A DNA stretch of 64,000 nucleotides, taken from positions 4,216,001-4,280,000 of the forward strand of contig CP050901.1 in assembly GCA_050916095.1 (NCBI GenBank), in the 5' to 3' direction. This DNA is from JANPCX01 sp050916095 (GTDB taxonomy: Bacteria > Pseudomonadota > Gammaproteobacteria > Burkholderiales > Burkholderiaceae_C). The notes below the pieces were generated by a model. That model was not told the origin of the DNA. It did not search any database and saw only the letters and a program-made list of their open reading frames with translations. The translations under genes were made by a program, and so were the position numbers. The first letter of the stretch is position 1; every line of letters starts with the position of its first letter. This document shows positions 24,892 to 35,490 of the stretch, piece after piece.

Positions 24892-26837
24892 GGGGCAGCC
24901 CCTGGAAGGGGTATGTCGGCAGCGCGGCGTGGTTTGCCCACGGGGCTGCTGGATTGCCCCTTTTGGGTCAAGGCGATGTCTTCTTCGCTGGGGTACTGGC
25001 CCAGTAAGGCGAAGTCAAAAACGCGGCGAGCGATGGGCGCTGCTGCAGCCGCACCGAAACCTGAGTTCTCCACGATCACGGCCAGCGCAATGGTGGGTTG
25101 CTCCAGTGGCGCAAACGCCATGTAAAGGGAGTGGTCGCGTTTGAACTCGTCCAACTTGCTGGCGTTGTAGCGCTCGTTTTGCCGGATGCCAACGGCCTGA
25201 GCCGTGCCGGTTTTGCCACCCGAGGCATAGGGCGCACCCATAAAAACCCGGGTGGAAGTGCCCTCTTGGGTAACGCCATGCAGTGCCTTTTTGATCAATT
25301 CCACATGCTCGGGTTGAAGTGGCAGTGGAGGAAGGGCATCGTTGGACAGAACTTTGCTCTGTTTGCTGACCGGATCAATCAACTCTCGCACCAAACGCGG
25401 TTTGAAGCGCTGACCGCCGGACACCAAAGTGGCGGTGGCACTGGCGAGCTGCAACATGGTGAAGTTGTTGTAGCCCTGACCGATGCCCAGCGAAATCGTT
25501 TCGCCTGCATACCAACGCTGCGTCTCGGGCCTTTTGAACTTTTGTTTTTTCCAGGCGATCGAGGGTAAATCGCCGGTCACTTCGCCTTTGATGTCGATGC
25601 CCGTTTCACGGCCAAAACCAAAAGGTTTGAGCTGGTCGTGTATCAAATCCACGCCCATGTCGTTGGCCAAGGCGTAGTAGTAAACGTTGCTTGACTTGAC
25701 GATGCTGCGTGCCATGTCGACCGGCCCCAGACCACCGTCACCATGGCTGCGAAAGGTGTGGTTGCCAAACTGGTAGGTACCGCCGTCGAACGTGAGTTGG
25801 TGGGCCTCACGTTTGCCCGTATTCAGCGCGGCAATCGCCATGAAGGGTTTGTAGGTCGAACCCGGCGGGTAGGTGCCACGCAAGGCCCGGTTGAGCAGCG
25901 GCTTGTCGATGGACTCGTTGAGCTCGCGCCACGACTCCACGTCGATGCCATCCACAAACAGGTTGGGGTCAAAAGTGGGATTGCTGACAAACGCCAGGAT
26001 CTCGCCCGAGCGCGGATCCAGCGCCACCAAAGCGCCTCGCCGATCACCAAAAAGCTGCTCGACCAAGGCCTGCAGTTTGATGTCGAGTGACAGAACAACC
26101 GTCGCGCCGGGTTTTGGGGAACTGCTTTGCAAGCGCCGGACCGCACGGCCTGCAGCCGTCGTTTCTACTTCTTCAAACCCGGTCTTGCCATGCAGCACCT
26201 GCTCGTAACTTTGCTCCACGCCGAGTTTGCCCATGTGGTCGGTGCCGCGGTAGTTGGCGGCGTTTTCAGACTCCTCGATTTGCTCTTTTTCTTTGAGGTT
26301 GATGCGCCCGATGTAACCGACCACGTGGCCGCCCACCTCCCCTTGGGGATAGCTGCGAAACAACCGCGCCTTGATATCCACCCCCGGGAAACGAAACCGC
26401 TGCGCGGTGAAACGGGCCACTTCCTCGTCGGTGAGGCGGGTGCGAATCGGTAAGGATTCAAACCGTTTGCTTTCCTCGAGCAAACGCTTGAAACGTTTGC
26501 GATCACGCGACTCAATGTGAACCAGCTCCGCCAAACGGTTGATGGTGTCATCCAAATCGATGGCTTTGGACGGTGTGATCTCCAAGGTGTAAGCCGAGTA
26601 GTTGGTAGCCAACACCACACCATTCCGATCCAGGATGGTGCCGCGACTGGGCGGCAAGGGCAGCACCGCAATGCGGTTGTTTTCGGCCTGGGTCGCCAGT
26701 TGTTCATGTTGGCTCACCTGCAAGTGCAACAGCCGCGCAAGCAACAGGCCAAAACAAAACAATACAAACGCAGCAGCAGCCACCAAGCGCCAGCGAAAGC
26801 GGCGAAGTTCTTGTTCGGTGCTGTGCAGTTCGATCAT
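24888..26837 (-). CDS. mrdA: penicillin-binding protein 2, peptidoglycan transpeptidase
   Basis: The 649-residue protein has an N-terminal membrane anchor, a PBP dimerisation domain (LPPSRGTILDRNGVVLATNY) and a transpeptidase domain with Ser327 in PGSTYKP, SSN (IVKSSNVYYY) and KTGT (GGKTGTAQ). It crosslinks peptidoglycan in the elongasome with RodA and MreBCD. Gene order mreD-mrdA-rodA is canonical. Confidence 0.97.
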   Translation of the reverse strand: MIELHSTEQELRRFRWRLVAAAAFVLFCFGLLLARLLHLQVSQHEQLATQAENNRIAVLPLPPSRGTILDRNGVVLATNYSAYTLEITPSKAIDLDDTINRLAELVHIESRDRKRFKRLLEESKRFESLPIRTRLTDEEVARFTAQRFRFPGVDIKARLFRSYPQGEVGGHVVGYIGRINLKEKEQIEESENAANYRGTDHMGKLGVEQSYEQVLHGKTGFEEVETTAAGRAVRRLQSSSPKPGATVVLSLDIKLQALVEQLFGDRRGALVALDPRSGEILAFVSNPTFDPNLFVDGIDVESWRELNESIDKPLLNRALRGTYPPGSTYKPFMAIAALNTGKREAHQLTFDGGTYQFGNHTFRSHGDGGLGPVDMARSIVKSSNVYYYALANDMGVDLIHDQLKPFGFGRETGIDIKGEVTGDLPSIAWKKQKFKRPETQRWYAGETISLGIGQGYNNFTMLQLASATATLVSGGQRFKPRLVRELIDPVSKQSKVLSNDALPPLPLQPEHVELIKKALHGVTQEGTSTRVFMGAPYASGGKTGTAQAVGIRQNERYNASKLDEFKRDHSLYMAFAPLEQPTIALAVIVENSGFGAAAAAPIARRVFDFALLGQYPSEEDIALTQKGQSSSPVGKPRRAADIPLPGAAP

Positions 26838-26852
26838 CCCGGGATCATGTGT

Positions 26853-27374
26853 TCACAGTGGCCGGTTTTGATCACGATCGGGCGCGCGCCGCTGTGGGGC
26901 AAGCAACAAGACACTGACCAGCGGCCACAACAAAGCTTCAAAGAGTGGCGCCAACAACAAAGTCCAGCCCGGCCACATGCCGCCCACCAGCATACGCACG
27001 ACAAACGAAACCGCGTGAGCCGCGGCGAACAGTGGCAGGATTTGCAGCGCCTGGGTGCCCACCGAAAACCACAACAAACGCCTGTGGATGGTGATGGCAA
27101 AGTAGCTGAGCATGGTGTAGGCCAAAGCATGCTGACCCAACACCGCGCCGTCGTGCACATCCATCAGCAAGCCGAAAACGAAAGCCGCACCAACCCCCAC
27201 ACGCCGCGCTTGGTGGACGTTCCAAAACACCAGCGTCAACGCCAGCAGATCAGGCATGGCCGGCACGCGCCCCAGCGGCAACAGGTTGAACATCAAGGCG
27301 ATCAGCAGCGTACCCCAGACAAACAGCGGGTTCGCTGGCAACAACAGCTGGTCGGCGCTGCGCGGCATGATCAT
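26853..27374 (-). CDS. mreD: rod shape-determining protein MreD
   Basis: The ATG at 27374 (173 residues) has GGAG 11 nt upstream; the GTG at 27386 overlaps that site and is less likely. About five membrane helices fill the protein, with FGLLMDVHDGAVLGQHAL matching the conserved MreD GLLxDxxxGxxLG pattern. It links MreC to the elongasome. It lies 25 bp after mreC. Confidence 0.93.
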   Translation of the reverse strand: MIMPRSADQLLLPANPLFVWGTLLIALMFNLLPLGRVPAMPDLLALTLVFWNVHQARRVGVGAAFVFGLLMDVHDGAVLGQHALAYTMLSYFAITIHRRLLWFSVGTQALQILPLFAAAHAVSFVVRMLVGGMWPGWTLLLAPLFEALLWPLVSVLLLAPQRRAPDRDQNRPL

Positions 27375-27399
27375 GTCAACAGCCACTCCAATCGATAAC

Positions 27400-28335
27400 T
27401 CACCGCTTGGCCCCTTTTTTGGGGCCGGATGCCGCCGTGGCGGCTTCGACCGCAGCGGGCGGGGGCGGCATTTGTTTGGACAGTGGCTCCAGCAACAGCA
27501 CGTGGCGCAAGTTGTCGCTGGCGGCGGTCGGCGTCAGCACCACGCGGGCAAAACTGTCCTGAGACTGTCGCTCCACAGAAGCAACGCGAGCCACCGTGAG
27601 GCCCGGCGGATAAACACCGTCGACACCCGATGTCGTGAGCACATCGCCCACTTGGACGTCGCTGCTGCTGGCGACAAAACGCAGCTCCAAACCACCCGCC
27701 GATCCTATCCGGCCCGCCACACCAAAAGCCGCACCACGTTGTTGGGTTCGGGTGTTCAGCAGCGGAATAGCGGCGTCTTTGTCGGTCAACAACGTGACTT
27801 CCGAGGTCAAGGGATAAACCCGCGTCACTTGGCCCACCACGCCTTGTTCGTTGATCACGGGAGAGCCTTCCACCACATCATGCTGACGCCCTCTATCCAC
27901 CACCACCTTGCGTGAATACGGGTCGGCCGCCAAGTACAGAACCTCGGCCGCTTGCTGGCGCACCTGCAGCCTGGGTTGCAGCGCCAGCAGCGCGCGCAAG
28001 CGTGCGTTTTCGGCTTGCAACGTCTCCACTTGGGCACTTCGTTCCGCTTGCTCGGCCAGGGTGCGCTGCGCCTGGGCTTGAGCCGCTTGGGCTTGTTGCA
28101 GGCCTCGAACATAGTCGCCGCCGCCTTGCCAGAGCTGCACTGGCACAAGCAGCAAACGCTGCACGGGATGAAGCGCGGTCGCCACCACGGCACGCAAAGG
28201 CTGGGTGAGCTGAAAACGGGTGTCAGCCACCATCAAAAACAGCGCCAAAGCGGAACAAAGGGTCAGTTTGGTCAGCGCCGACGGCCCCTGGCGAAAGAAG
28301 GGCGGTGGCGTGCGATCAAGAGTGCCCAGGGACAT
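27400..28335 (-). CDS. mreC: rod shape-determining protein MreC
   Basis: The 311-residue protein has one N-terminal membrane helix (about residues 23-40), a coiled coil (residues about 75-120, rich in Gln, Ala and Glu) and the periplasmic beta-domain with VVDRGRQHDVVEGSPVI and TSGVDGVYPPGLTVARV. It scaffolds PBP2-RodA. Normally it follows mreB directly; here 1.08 kb separates the two stop/start positions and holds two extra genes, so it may need its own promoter. TTGCGA-N17-TTAACT on the minus strand just before its ATG is a possible one. Confidence 0.96.
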   Translation of the reverse strand: MSLGTLDRTPPPFFRQGPSALTKLTLCSALALFLMVADTRFQLTQPLRAVVATALHPVQRLLLVPVQLWQGGGDYVRGLQQAQAAQAQAQRTLAEQAERSAQVETLQAENARLRALLALQPRLQVRQQAAEVLYLAADPYSRKVVVDRGRQHDVVEGSPVINEQGVVGQVTRVYPLTSEVTLLTDKDAAIPLLNTRTQQRGAAFGVAGRIGSAGGLELRFVASSSDVQVGDVLTTSGVDGVYPPGLTVARVASVERQSQDSFARVVLTPTAASDNLRHVLLLEPLSKQMPPPPAAVEAATAASGPKKGAKR

Positions 28336-28413
28336 ATGAAACCAATAGGACTTACGGAGTTAAATGAACGCGCGGATCTTTCGCAAGCCCTGATACACTA
28401 TTTTTTAAATGGA

Positions 28414-29016
28414 CTATGGCATTTTGGCTGTGACCATGTTTGACAACAAAGACTCAAACAATCTGTTGCTAATCTGACCAGAAAAAATATAGTGATAATC
28501 TTGTCCGTCTACTGTCACATAGAAAAGATCAAGAGCTTCAATTTTTGCTTTGATCTTAAAAATAGATATGTCTTGGCGAGAAAATTTTTGATAACTTACT
28601 GCGTCGCTGATTGACTCAGCCTTTCTCGCTAGCAAAAGACCACTGTCGGATCCAGGGTCTTTTCCAATCAATTCGTAAAATTGCCGAGGTGTTTTTATTT
28701 TGTGCCGATTAATAATTCCAATTTTTTTGTAGCGATCATTCAACCGTTTGTTGTCAACTATTTGAATAGACAAAATCGCAGGGGGTACCTCATCCGACAG
28801 CAACACTAAAGAGGAGTTGCCGCCAGGAGGAATGAATAGTTTTGAAACAAGCGACTGATTGACTTGAAAAAGTAAATTTCCATACTGTATGGATGCACAA
28901 CCCGAGCACTGCTGATGCTCGGGCCAAGGCCTTTCCTCAAGATAAACCTCTGCAGCAGCAACGTTAAAAGAAAAAATTATTTGTAAAAAGCAAAATAGTA
29001 ATTTCTTTAAGCCCAT
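28414..29016 (-). CDS. putative secreted protein of unknown function, inserted between mreB and mreC
   Basis: I do not recognise this 200-residue protein. It has a convincing Sec signal peptide (MGLKKLLFCFLQIIFSFNVA, cleaved near AAA-EV) and a mature part with an early CSGC pair, many Ser, Ile and Lys, and no transmembrane helix. The gene is AT-rich against its neighbours (19 G/C in the 60 bases 28441-28500). Its ATG overlaps the 3' end of the preceding hypothetical gene by 10 nt, so the two form a coupled pair. Lys, Asn and Ile use is unlike the core genes, suggesting acquisition. It may be periplasmic or exported. Confidence 0.65.
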   Translation of the reverse strand: MGLKKLLFCFLQIIFSFNVAAAEVYLEERPWPEHQQCSGCASIQYGNLLFQVNQSLVSKLFIPPGGNSSLVLLSDEVPPAILSIQIVDNKRLNDRYKKIGIINRHKIKTPRQFYELIGKDPGSDSGLLLARKAESISDAVSYQKFSRQDISIFKIKAKIEALDLFYVTVDGQDYHYIFSGQISNRLFESLLSNMVTAKMP

Positions 29017-29363
29017 TTTTGAAGCCTTACTGCAGCCACTCCCATGGTAGCCAATTGAAAATCTGACCTAAGGTTGGCAATTGCCTTTTTTGCGCAAGAT
29101 ACAGATAGTCTATTCTCAATGTTCCTATACCCAACCCACCCCAATTGAGTAACTAGCCACAAAACTGATGCTGGCCCACCAGATGGGCGTGGAACAAATG
29201 ACAGTGCTTTGGAGCATTCGGCTGTCGTTCTCAGCATATTGTAAAAAACAGCCGCAACACCATCATTAACAACCCCATTCCATGGAACGGGGGTACCTGA
29301 AAACTTAAAAAAGGATTCAATGATCTTTTTTAGCTCTTCTTTGTTTTCCAGTTCCGTTGTCAT
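29007..29363 (-). CDS. hypothetical protein, first gene of the pair inserted between mreB and mreC
   Basis: Starting at ATG 29363 gives 118 residues; GGAG lies 9 nt upstream, while the longer frame to 29483 runs into mreB and is not credible there. The N-terminus is charged (MTTELENKEELKKIIESFFK) and the middle has a moderately hydrophobic Gly/Trp stretch (PASVLWLVTQLGWVGYRN). No family is recognised and no signal peptide is seen. It begins 49 bp after the mreB stop and overlaps the next hypothetical gene by 10 nt, so it would be co-transcribed with mreB. Confidence 0.6.
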   Translation of the reverse strand: MTTELENKEELKKIIESFFKFSGTPVPWNGVVNDGVAAVFYNMLRTTAECSKALSFVPRPSGGPASVLWLVTQLGWVGYRNIENRLSVSCAKKAIANLRSDFQLATMGVAAVRLQKWA

Positions 29364-29412
29364 GAAATCACACTCCATCATATTTTTGGTGAGGACAATA
29401 TCTCGATAAAGA

Positions 29413-30456
29413 CTATTCCGAAGTGAAGATGGAACCCAAACGCTCCATGCGCTCCAGGGCCATGCCACAACCGCGCACGACACAAGTCAGCGGGTCTTCG
29501 GCCACCAGAACCGGCAGGCCGGTCTCTTCGGCCAACAGGCGATCCAGGTCGCGCAAGAGGGCCCCGCCGCCGGTGAGCATCATGCCGCGCTCGGCAATGT
29601 CAGCGCCGAGTTCGGGTGGTGTTTGCTCCAAGGCATTTTTCACCGCCGACACCATTTGGTTCAGCGGGTCGGTCAGGGCTTCCAGAATTTCGTTGCTGCT
29701 GATGGTGAAGCTGCGCGGCACGCCCTCAGAGAGGTTGCGGCCCTTGACTTCCATTTCCTTGACTTCAGAGCCAGGGAAGGCGCTGCCGATCGTCTTTTTG
29801 ATGGCTTCGGCCGTGGGGTCGCCAATCAACATACCGTAGTTGCGACGGATGTAGTTGATGATGGATTCATCAAACTTGTCACCGCCCACGCGGATGGACC
29901 CTTTGTAAACCATGCCGCCCAAGGAAATCACGCCCACCTCGGTGGTGCCGCCGCCAATGTCCACCACCATGGAGCCGCTGGCCTCGGACACCGGCAAGCC
30001 CGCACCAATGGCCGCCGCCATGGGTTCTTCGATCAAATACACCTCGGAGGCACCCGCGTTCAACGCCGACTCACGAATCGCGCGGCGCTCCACTTGCGTG
30101 GAGCCGCAGGGCACACAAATGATGATGCGCGGGCTGGGTCGCAGCACCGAGCGCGGGTGCACCATCTTGATGAACTGCTTGAGCATTTGCTCGGTGACGG
30201 TGAAGTCGGCGATCACGCCGTCTTTCATGGGGCGAATGGCCTCGATGTTGCCCGGCACCTTGCCCAGCATGGCCTTGGCTTCATGGCCGACGGCTTGGAT
30301 GGTCTTCTTGCCGTTGGGACCGCCCTCGTGGCGAATGGAGACGACAGACGGCTCGTCCAGAACGATACCTTTGCCGCGAACGTAGATCAGGGTGTTGGCC
30401 GTGCCCAAGTCAATGGCCAAGTCCGTCGAAAAATGGCGACGAAATAATTCAAACAT
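29413..30456 (-). CDS. mreB: rod shape-determining actin homologue MreB
   Basis: Starting at ATG 30456 gives the standard 347 residues (MFELFRRHFSTDLAIDLGTA); the upstream in-frame 55 codons are not part of MreB. Phosphate-1 (DLAIDLGTANTLIY), phosphate-2 (MVVDIGGGTTEVGVIS) and adenosine motifs (MMLTGGGALLRDLD) are present. It forms filaments that direct cell-wall elongation. It is divergent from gatCAB, as is usual in this group. Confidence 0.97.
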   Translation of the reverse strand: MFELFRRHFSTDLAIDLGTANTLIYVRGKGIVLDEPSVVSIRHEGGPNGKKTIQAVGHEAKAMLGKVPGNIEAIRPMKDGVIADFTVTEQMLKQFIKMVHPRSVLRPSPRIIICVPCGSTQVERRAIRESALNAGASEVYLIEEPMAAAIGAGLPVSEASGSMVVDIGGGTTEVGVISLGGMVYKGSIRVGGDKFDESIINYIRRNYGMLIGDPTAEAIKKTIGSAFPGSEVKEMEVKGRNLSEGVPRSFTISSNEILEALTDPLNQMVSAVKNALEQTPPELGADIAERGMMLTGGGALLRDLDRLLAEETGLPVLVAEDPLTCVVRGCGMALERMERLGSIFTSE

Positions 30457-30771
30457 GGTGTGTATAGGGTGCGCGGCACCGAGGGTGACGGTGCTGCTGC
30501 AATGATGGTCTGGTGATTTCAATACCAAGGACTGCGCGTCGGGGACTGGCACAGCGCGGCCATTGGCGGGCGGGTGAAGTGTTCTTTGGGGTAGAGCAAC
30601 TGTAGAAAACCATCCAAGCAAAACGCAGGCGCGGCACTTGGAAATAACTAGGGATAATACCCGATCAAGCTGAATTCCCCCCGAGTTCGGCCGGTCAAAA
30701 AGGCGCGAGCCCGAGGACCTGCCATCGAAACATCAGCCTGTCCCGATTCACTCTTCAAGAACTTCTTCACC
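30457..30771. other. mreB/gatC divergent intergenic region
   Basis: This 315-bp gap must hold the promoters of both mreB and gatC. GATAATACC at 30653-30661 is a plausible -10 for gatC, but no well-spaced -35 was found, and no confident mreB promoter is visible. No hairpin, RNA gene or coding sequence was recognised. Confidence 0.6.
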
Positions 30772-31067
30772 ATGGCTTTGAGTTCACAAGATGTCAGCCG
30801 CATCGCCCAGTTGGCGCGGCTGGAGTTAGCCTCCGACGAACAAGCCGTTTTGCTGTCGCAGCTCAACGGTTTTTTCAGCATCGTTGAGCAAATGAGTGCC
30901 GTGGATACGCGGGGCGTAGAGCCGCTGTACACCCCGCTTTCGGCGGTGCAGCAAGTGGCGCTGCGTTTGCGCGACGACAAGGTGACCGAGGTAGATCAGC
31001 GCGCATTGAATCAACGCAGCGCCCCGGCCGTCGAGGATGGTTTGTTCTTGGTACCCAAGGTGATCGA

Positions 31068-31071
<4 letters not shown>
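30772..31071 (+). CDS. gatC: Asp-tRNA(Asn)/Glu-tRNA(Gln) amidotransferase subunit C
   Basis: The 99-residue protein has the GatC pattern SRIAQLARLELASDEQ near the N-terminus and PLYTPLSAVQQVALRLRDD in the middle. It stabilises the GatA-GatB interface. Its stop overlaps the gatA start as ATGA (31068-31071). Confidence 0.95.
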
Positions 31072-32582
<1,511 letters not shown>

Positions 32583-32592
32583 AAGTTTTGAG

Positions 32593-34050
32593 ATGAGCAG
32601 CAGCAACACACCCCCACTCATCCGCGGATATGAAGTGGTCATTGGCCTGGAAACCCACGCCCAACTGTCCACCCAGTCCAAAATTTTCAGCGGCTCAAGC
32701 ACTCAGTTTGGCGCGGCCGCCAACACGCAGGCCTCTCCAGTTGACTTGGCTTTACCCGGCACCCTGCCCGTGATGAACAAAGGCGCGGTAGAACGCGCCA
32801 TTCGTTTCGGTTTGGCGGTGGATGCCAAGGTGGCCGAACAAAGCATCTTTGCCCGCAAAAACTACTTCTATCCTGATCTGCCCAAGGGCTACCAGATCAG
32901 CCAGTACGAAACGCCCGTGGTGCAAGGCGGGCGCATTCGGTTTTTTGTGGGCGACAAAGAACACACCGTGCAGCTCACCCGCGCCCATTTAGAAGAAGAC
33001 GCTGGTAAGTCGCTGCACGAGGACTACGCCGGTCAAACCGGCATCGACCTCAACCGCGCGGGCACCCCGCTGCTGGAAATCGTGACCGAGCCCGACATGC
33101 GCGCCAGCATCGAAGCGGTCGAGTACGCACGCGCGCTGCACACCTTGGTGGTGTGGCTGGGCATTTGCGACGGCAACATGCAAGAGGGCTCCTTCCGCTG
33201 CGATGCCAACGTGTCGGTGCGCAAACCGGGCGCCCCTTACGGCACACGCCGCGAGATCAAAAACCTCAACAGCTTCAAGTTCTTGCAAGCAGCCATCGAC
33301 TACGAAATTCAATGGCAAATTGACTTGATCGAGGACGGCGGCGAGGTGCAACAAGCCACCGTGCTGTTCAACCCCGACACGGGTCAAACCCGTGCCATGC
33401 GCAGCAAAGAAGACGCGCACGACTACCGTTATTTCCCCGACCCTGATTTGCCGCCGTTGGTGATTTCGTCGGAATGGATTGCGCAGGTTCGCAGCGACAT
33501 GCCGGAGTTGCCCGCCGTGATGGCGCAGCGTTTTCAAACCCAATACGCTTTGCCCGCCTATGACGCGACCATGATGACGCAGAACAAATCGCTGGCGGCC
33601 TATTTTGAGTCGGCCGCTCAGGCCTGTGGTCAACCCAAACTCGTGGCCAATTGGTTGATGGGGGAGGTGTCCCGACGTTTGAATGCCCAGCAGTTGGAAA
33701 TCGGTCAAAGCCCGGTTTCAGCCCCTGTTTTGGCCTCTTTGATTCAGCGCATCAGTGATGGCAGGTTGACCAACAATGGTGCCAAACAAGTCTTTGATTC
33801 TCTTTGGACAACCCCCGGTCAGACCGTGGACGGTTTGATCGACAAACTGGGCCTCCAGCCAATGAGCGACACCAGCGAGCTGGAGCGCATCCTGGACGAG
33901 GTGCTGGCCGCCAACGCCAAATCAGTCGAAGAATTCCGCGCAGGCAAAGAAAAAGCATTCAATGCCCTGGTCGGTCAGGCCATGAAGGCCACCAAAGGCA
34001 AAGCCAACCCGGCCTTGGTCAACGAGGTGTTGAAGAAGAAATTGGGGTGA
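32593..34050 (+). CDS. gatB: Asp-tRNA(Asn)/Glu-tRNA(Gln) amidotransferase subunit B
   Basis: Starting at ATG 32593 gives 485 residues (MSSSNTPPLIRGYEVVIGLE); the in-frame 21 codons before it overlap the gatA end. The signature LETHAQLSTQSKIFSGS and the segment NRAGTPLLEIVTEPD are present, with the C-terminal YqeY-like helical tail. It kinases and amidates misacylated tRNA. Its last 32 bp overlap the 3' end of the opposite-strand DUF4124 gene. Confidence 0.97.
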   Translation: MSSSNTPPLIRGYEVVIGLETHAQLSTQSKIFSGSSTQFGAAANTQASPVDLALPGTLPVMNKGAVERAIRFGLAVDAKVAEQSIFARKNYFYPDLPKGYQISQYETPVVQGGRIRFFVGDKEHTVQLTRAHLEEDAGKSLHEDYAGQTGIDLNRAGTPLLEIVTEPDMRASIEAVEYARALHTLVVWLGICDGNMQEGSFRCDANVSVRKPGAPYGTRREIKNLNSFKFLQAAIDYEIQWQIDLIEDGGEVQQATVLFNPDTGQTRAMRSKEDAHDYRYFPDPDLPPLVISSEWIAQVRSDMPELPAVMAQRFQTQYALPAYDATMMTQNKSLAAYFESAAQACGQPKLVANWLMGEVSRRLNAQQLEIGQSPVSAPVLASLIQRISDGRLTNNGAKQVFDSLWTTPGQTVDGLIDKLGLQPMSDTSELERILDEVLAANAKSVEEFRAGKEKAFNALVGQAMKATKGKANPALVNEVLKKKLG

Positions 34051-34801
34051 CTTTGACGGTGGCGCTTGATGCTGGTGCACTTGCTTGCGCTGCCTTGGGT
34101 ACGGGCACAGTTGTCGTCAGCGGCCCCAGACTGCCAGGTGCGGCACCTGCCCACAAGCGCTTCAATCGCGTCAGCTCCACGTCATAGAGGGCATTGATGC
34201 GCACCAATTCCGCTTCTTGGTTGAGCACCAAGAAGCGTTGGGCTTCCACCGCCGCGTCGTTCGCATCCATTTGTTGGCGCAGCTTGGCAGGCATCGGTTT
34301 GCCCGCGTAAAACTCGGCTTCATCCATCAGAGGTTTGCGCTCTCCAGCCAGATCACTCAGGCGCCGTTCAGAGCGGTCCAACGATTTGCGCACATCGTCC
34401 AGTGCGGCTTCACGTGCTTTGCGGTGACTGCCTTCGTTGGCGTAGCGGCGCATCAAGTTGCGATCGCGACGCAGGGCTTCTTGTTGGGCCGCCTGCTGCT
34501 GCGCATCTTTGCGTTCACGGGCCTCCTGGTCTGCGCGCTCCTCGGACGTCATGGTCGGAGGAAGTACGGTTTTCACCGTTCCATCCGATTTGAGTATCCG
34601 CTGCTCGCGAGCGTGGCATTCGCGAATCGGTCGGTCGGAAGTCAACCGTTTGCCCGAGCTGTCGACACAGCTGTAAATGCCCTGCGCCGGTACGGTCTGG
34701 GACATCGCGGACAAGCCCACAGCCAGAGCCCCGAAGGTGGCCGTTGCCACCGCGAAGCGCAGGGTCAATACGTGGCGGGGATGGGTCTTGCGGGTCGGCA
34801 T
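34019..34801 (-). CDS. DUF4124-domain protein
   Basis: The 260-residue protein has an N-terminal hydrophobic export signal (VATATFGALAVGLSAMSQ). A DUF4124 start follows (GIYSCVDSSGKRLTSDRPI with the paired Cys ending at REC), then a long Gln/Arg/Glu-rich stretch (residues about 85-200) likely to be coiled coil, and a Ser/Pro/Ala tail. DUF4124 proteins are periplasmic with unknown function. Its ATG directly abuts the pyrE stop (TGAATG), so translation is probably coupled, and its 3' end overlaps gatB antisense. Confidence 0.82.
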   Translation of the reverse strand: MPTRKTHPRHVLTLRFAVATATFGALAVGLSAMSQTVPAQGIYSCVDSSGKRLTSDRPIRECHAREQRILKSDGTVKTVLPPTMTSEERADQEARERKDAQQQAAQQEALRRDRNLMRRYANEGSHRKAREAALDDVRKSLDRSERRLSDLAGERKPLMDEAEFYAGKPMPAKLRQQMDANDAAVEAQRFLVLNQEAELVRINALYDVELTRLKRLWAGAAPGSLGPLTTTVPVPKAAQASAPASSATVKVTPISSSTPR

Positions 34802-35479
34802 TCAAACTCCATAACGGTCGCGGTACGCGCCCACCGCCGCGAGATGGGCATTGAGTTGTGGATCTTTTTGGATCCGAAGATAGTGCATCAGATCGGCCAA
34901 AGTGGCAATCGCCACGACGGGCAGGCCCAGCTGGCTTTGCACAAATTGGGTGGCAGACTGTGTACTGTCGCCGGCTTTCTCCTGCCGATCCAGCGCAATG
35001 GCCACGCCGCAGGGCGAGGCACCGGCCGCGTGAATCATGGTCACGGACTCGCGCACCGAGGTGCCTGCGGAAATCACGTCGTCAATGATGAGGACTCGGC
35101 CCTGAACGGGTGCGCCGACCAAGGTGCCTCCTTCCCCGTGGTCCTTGGCTTCCTTGCGGTTGTAAGCAAACGGCACATTGCGCCCCAAACGCGCCAGTTC
35201 AATGGCCACACCTGCCGCCAAGGTGATGCCCTTGTAGGCAGGGCCGAACAGCATGTCAAACTGCACATCGCAGTCCAGCAAACGGCGGGCATAAAATTCC
35301 GCGAGGCGGCCCAGTTTGGCACCATCATCGAAGAGACCAGCGTTGAAAAAATAGGGGCTGAGCCTTCCAGCCTTGGTCTTGAACTCACCAAACCGCAGCA
35401 CGCCTGACTGCACGGAGAACGCAACAAAGTCCTGCGCAAGGGCCGCGTCAAGCGTTGCAAGTGTCGATGGCTGTGTCAT
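34802..35479 (-). CDS. pyrE: orotate phosphoribosyltransferase
   Basis: The 225-residue type I PRTase has the PRPP-binding loop VLIIDDVISAGTS and the flexible catalytic region YNRKEAKDHGEGG. It makes orotidine 5'-phosphate in pyrimidine synthesis; pyrF, the next enzyme, is at 61.7 kb in this window. It is divergent from xth with only 11 bp between start codons. Confidence 0.97.
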   Translation of the reverse strand: MTQPSTLATLDAALAQDFVAFSVQSGVLRFGEFKTKAGRLSPYFFNAGLFDDGAKLGRLAEFYARRLLDCDVQFDMLFGPAYKGITLAAGVAIELARLGRNVPFAYNRKEAKDHGEGGTLVGAPVQGRVLIIDDVISAGTSVRESVTMIHAAGASPCGVAIALDRQEKAGDSTQSATQFVQSQLGLPVVAIATLADLMHYLRIQKDPQLNAHLAAVGAYRDRYGV

Positions 35480-35490
35480 GAAAGAAACCT

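Noticed and set aside
28337..28444. 35-codon plus-strand frame with an AGGGA-like site, opposite the mreB-mreC insertion
   Set aside because: No family character and short; parsimonious as a chance frame opposite the mreC leader. Kept only as a note.
29364..29483. N-terminal extension of the 118-residue gene reaching into the mreB 3' end
   Set aside because: The extension is the mreB coding sequence read out of frame; a proper GGAG site supports the internal ATG 29363.
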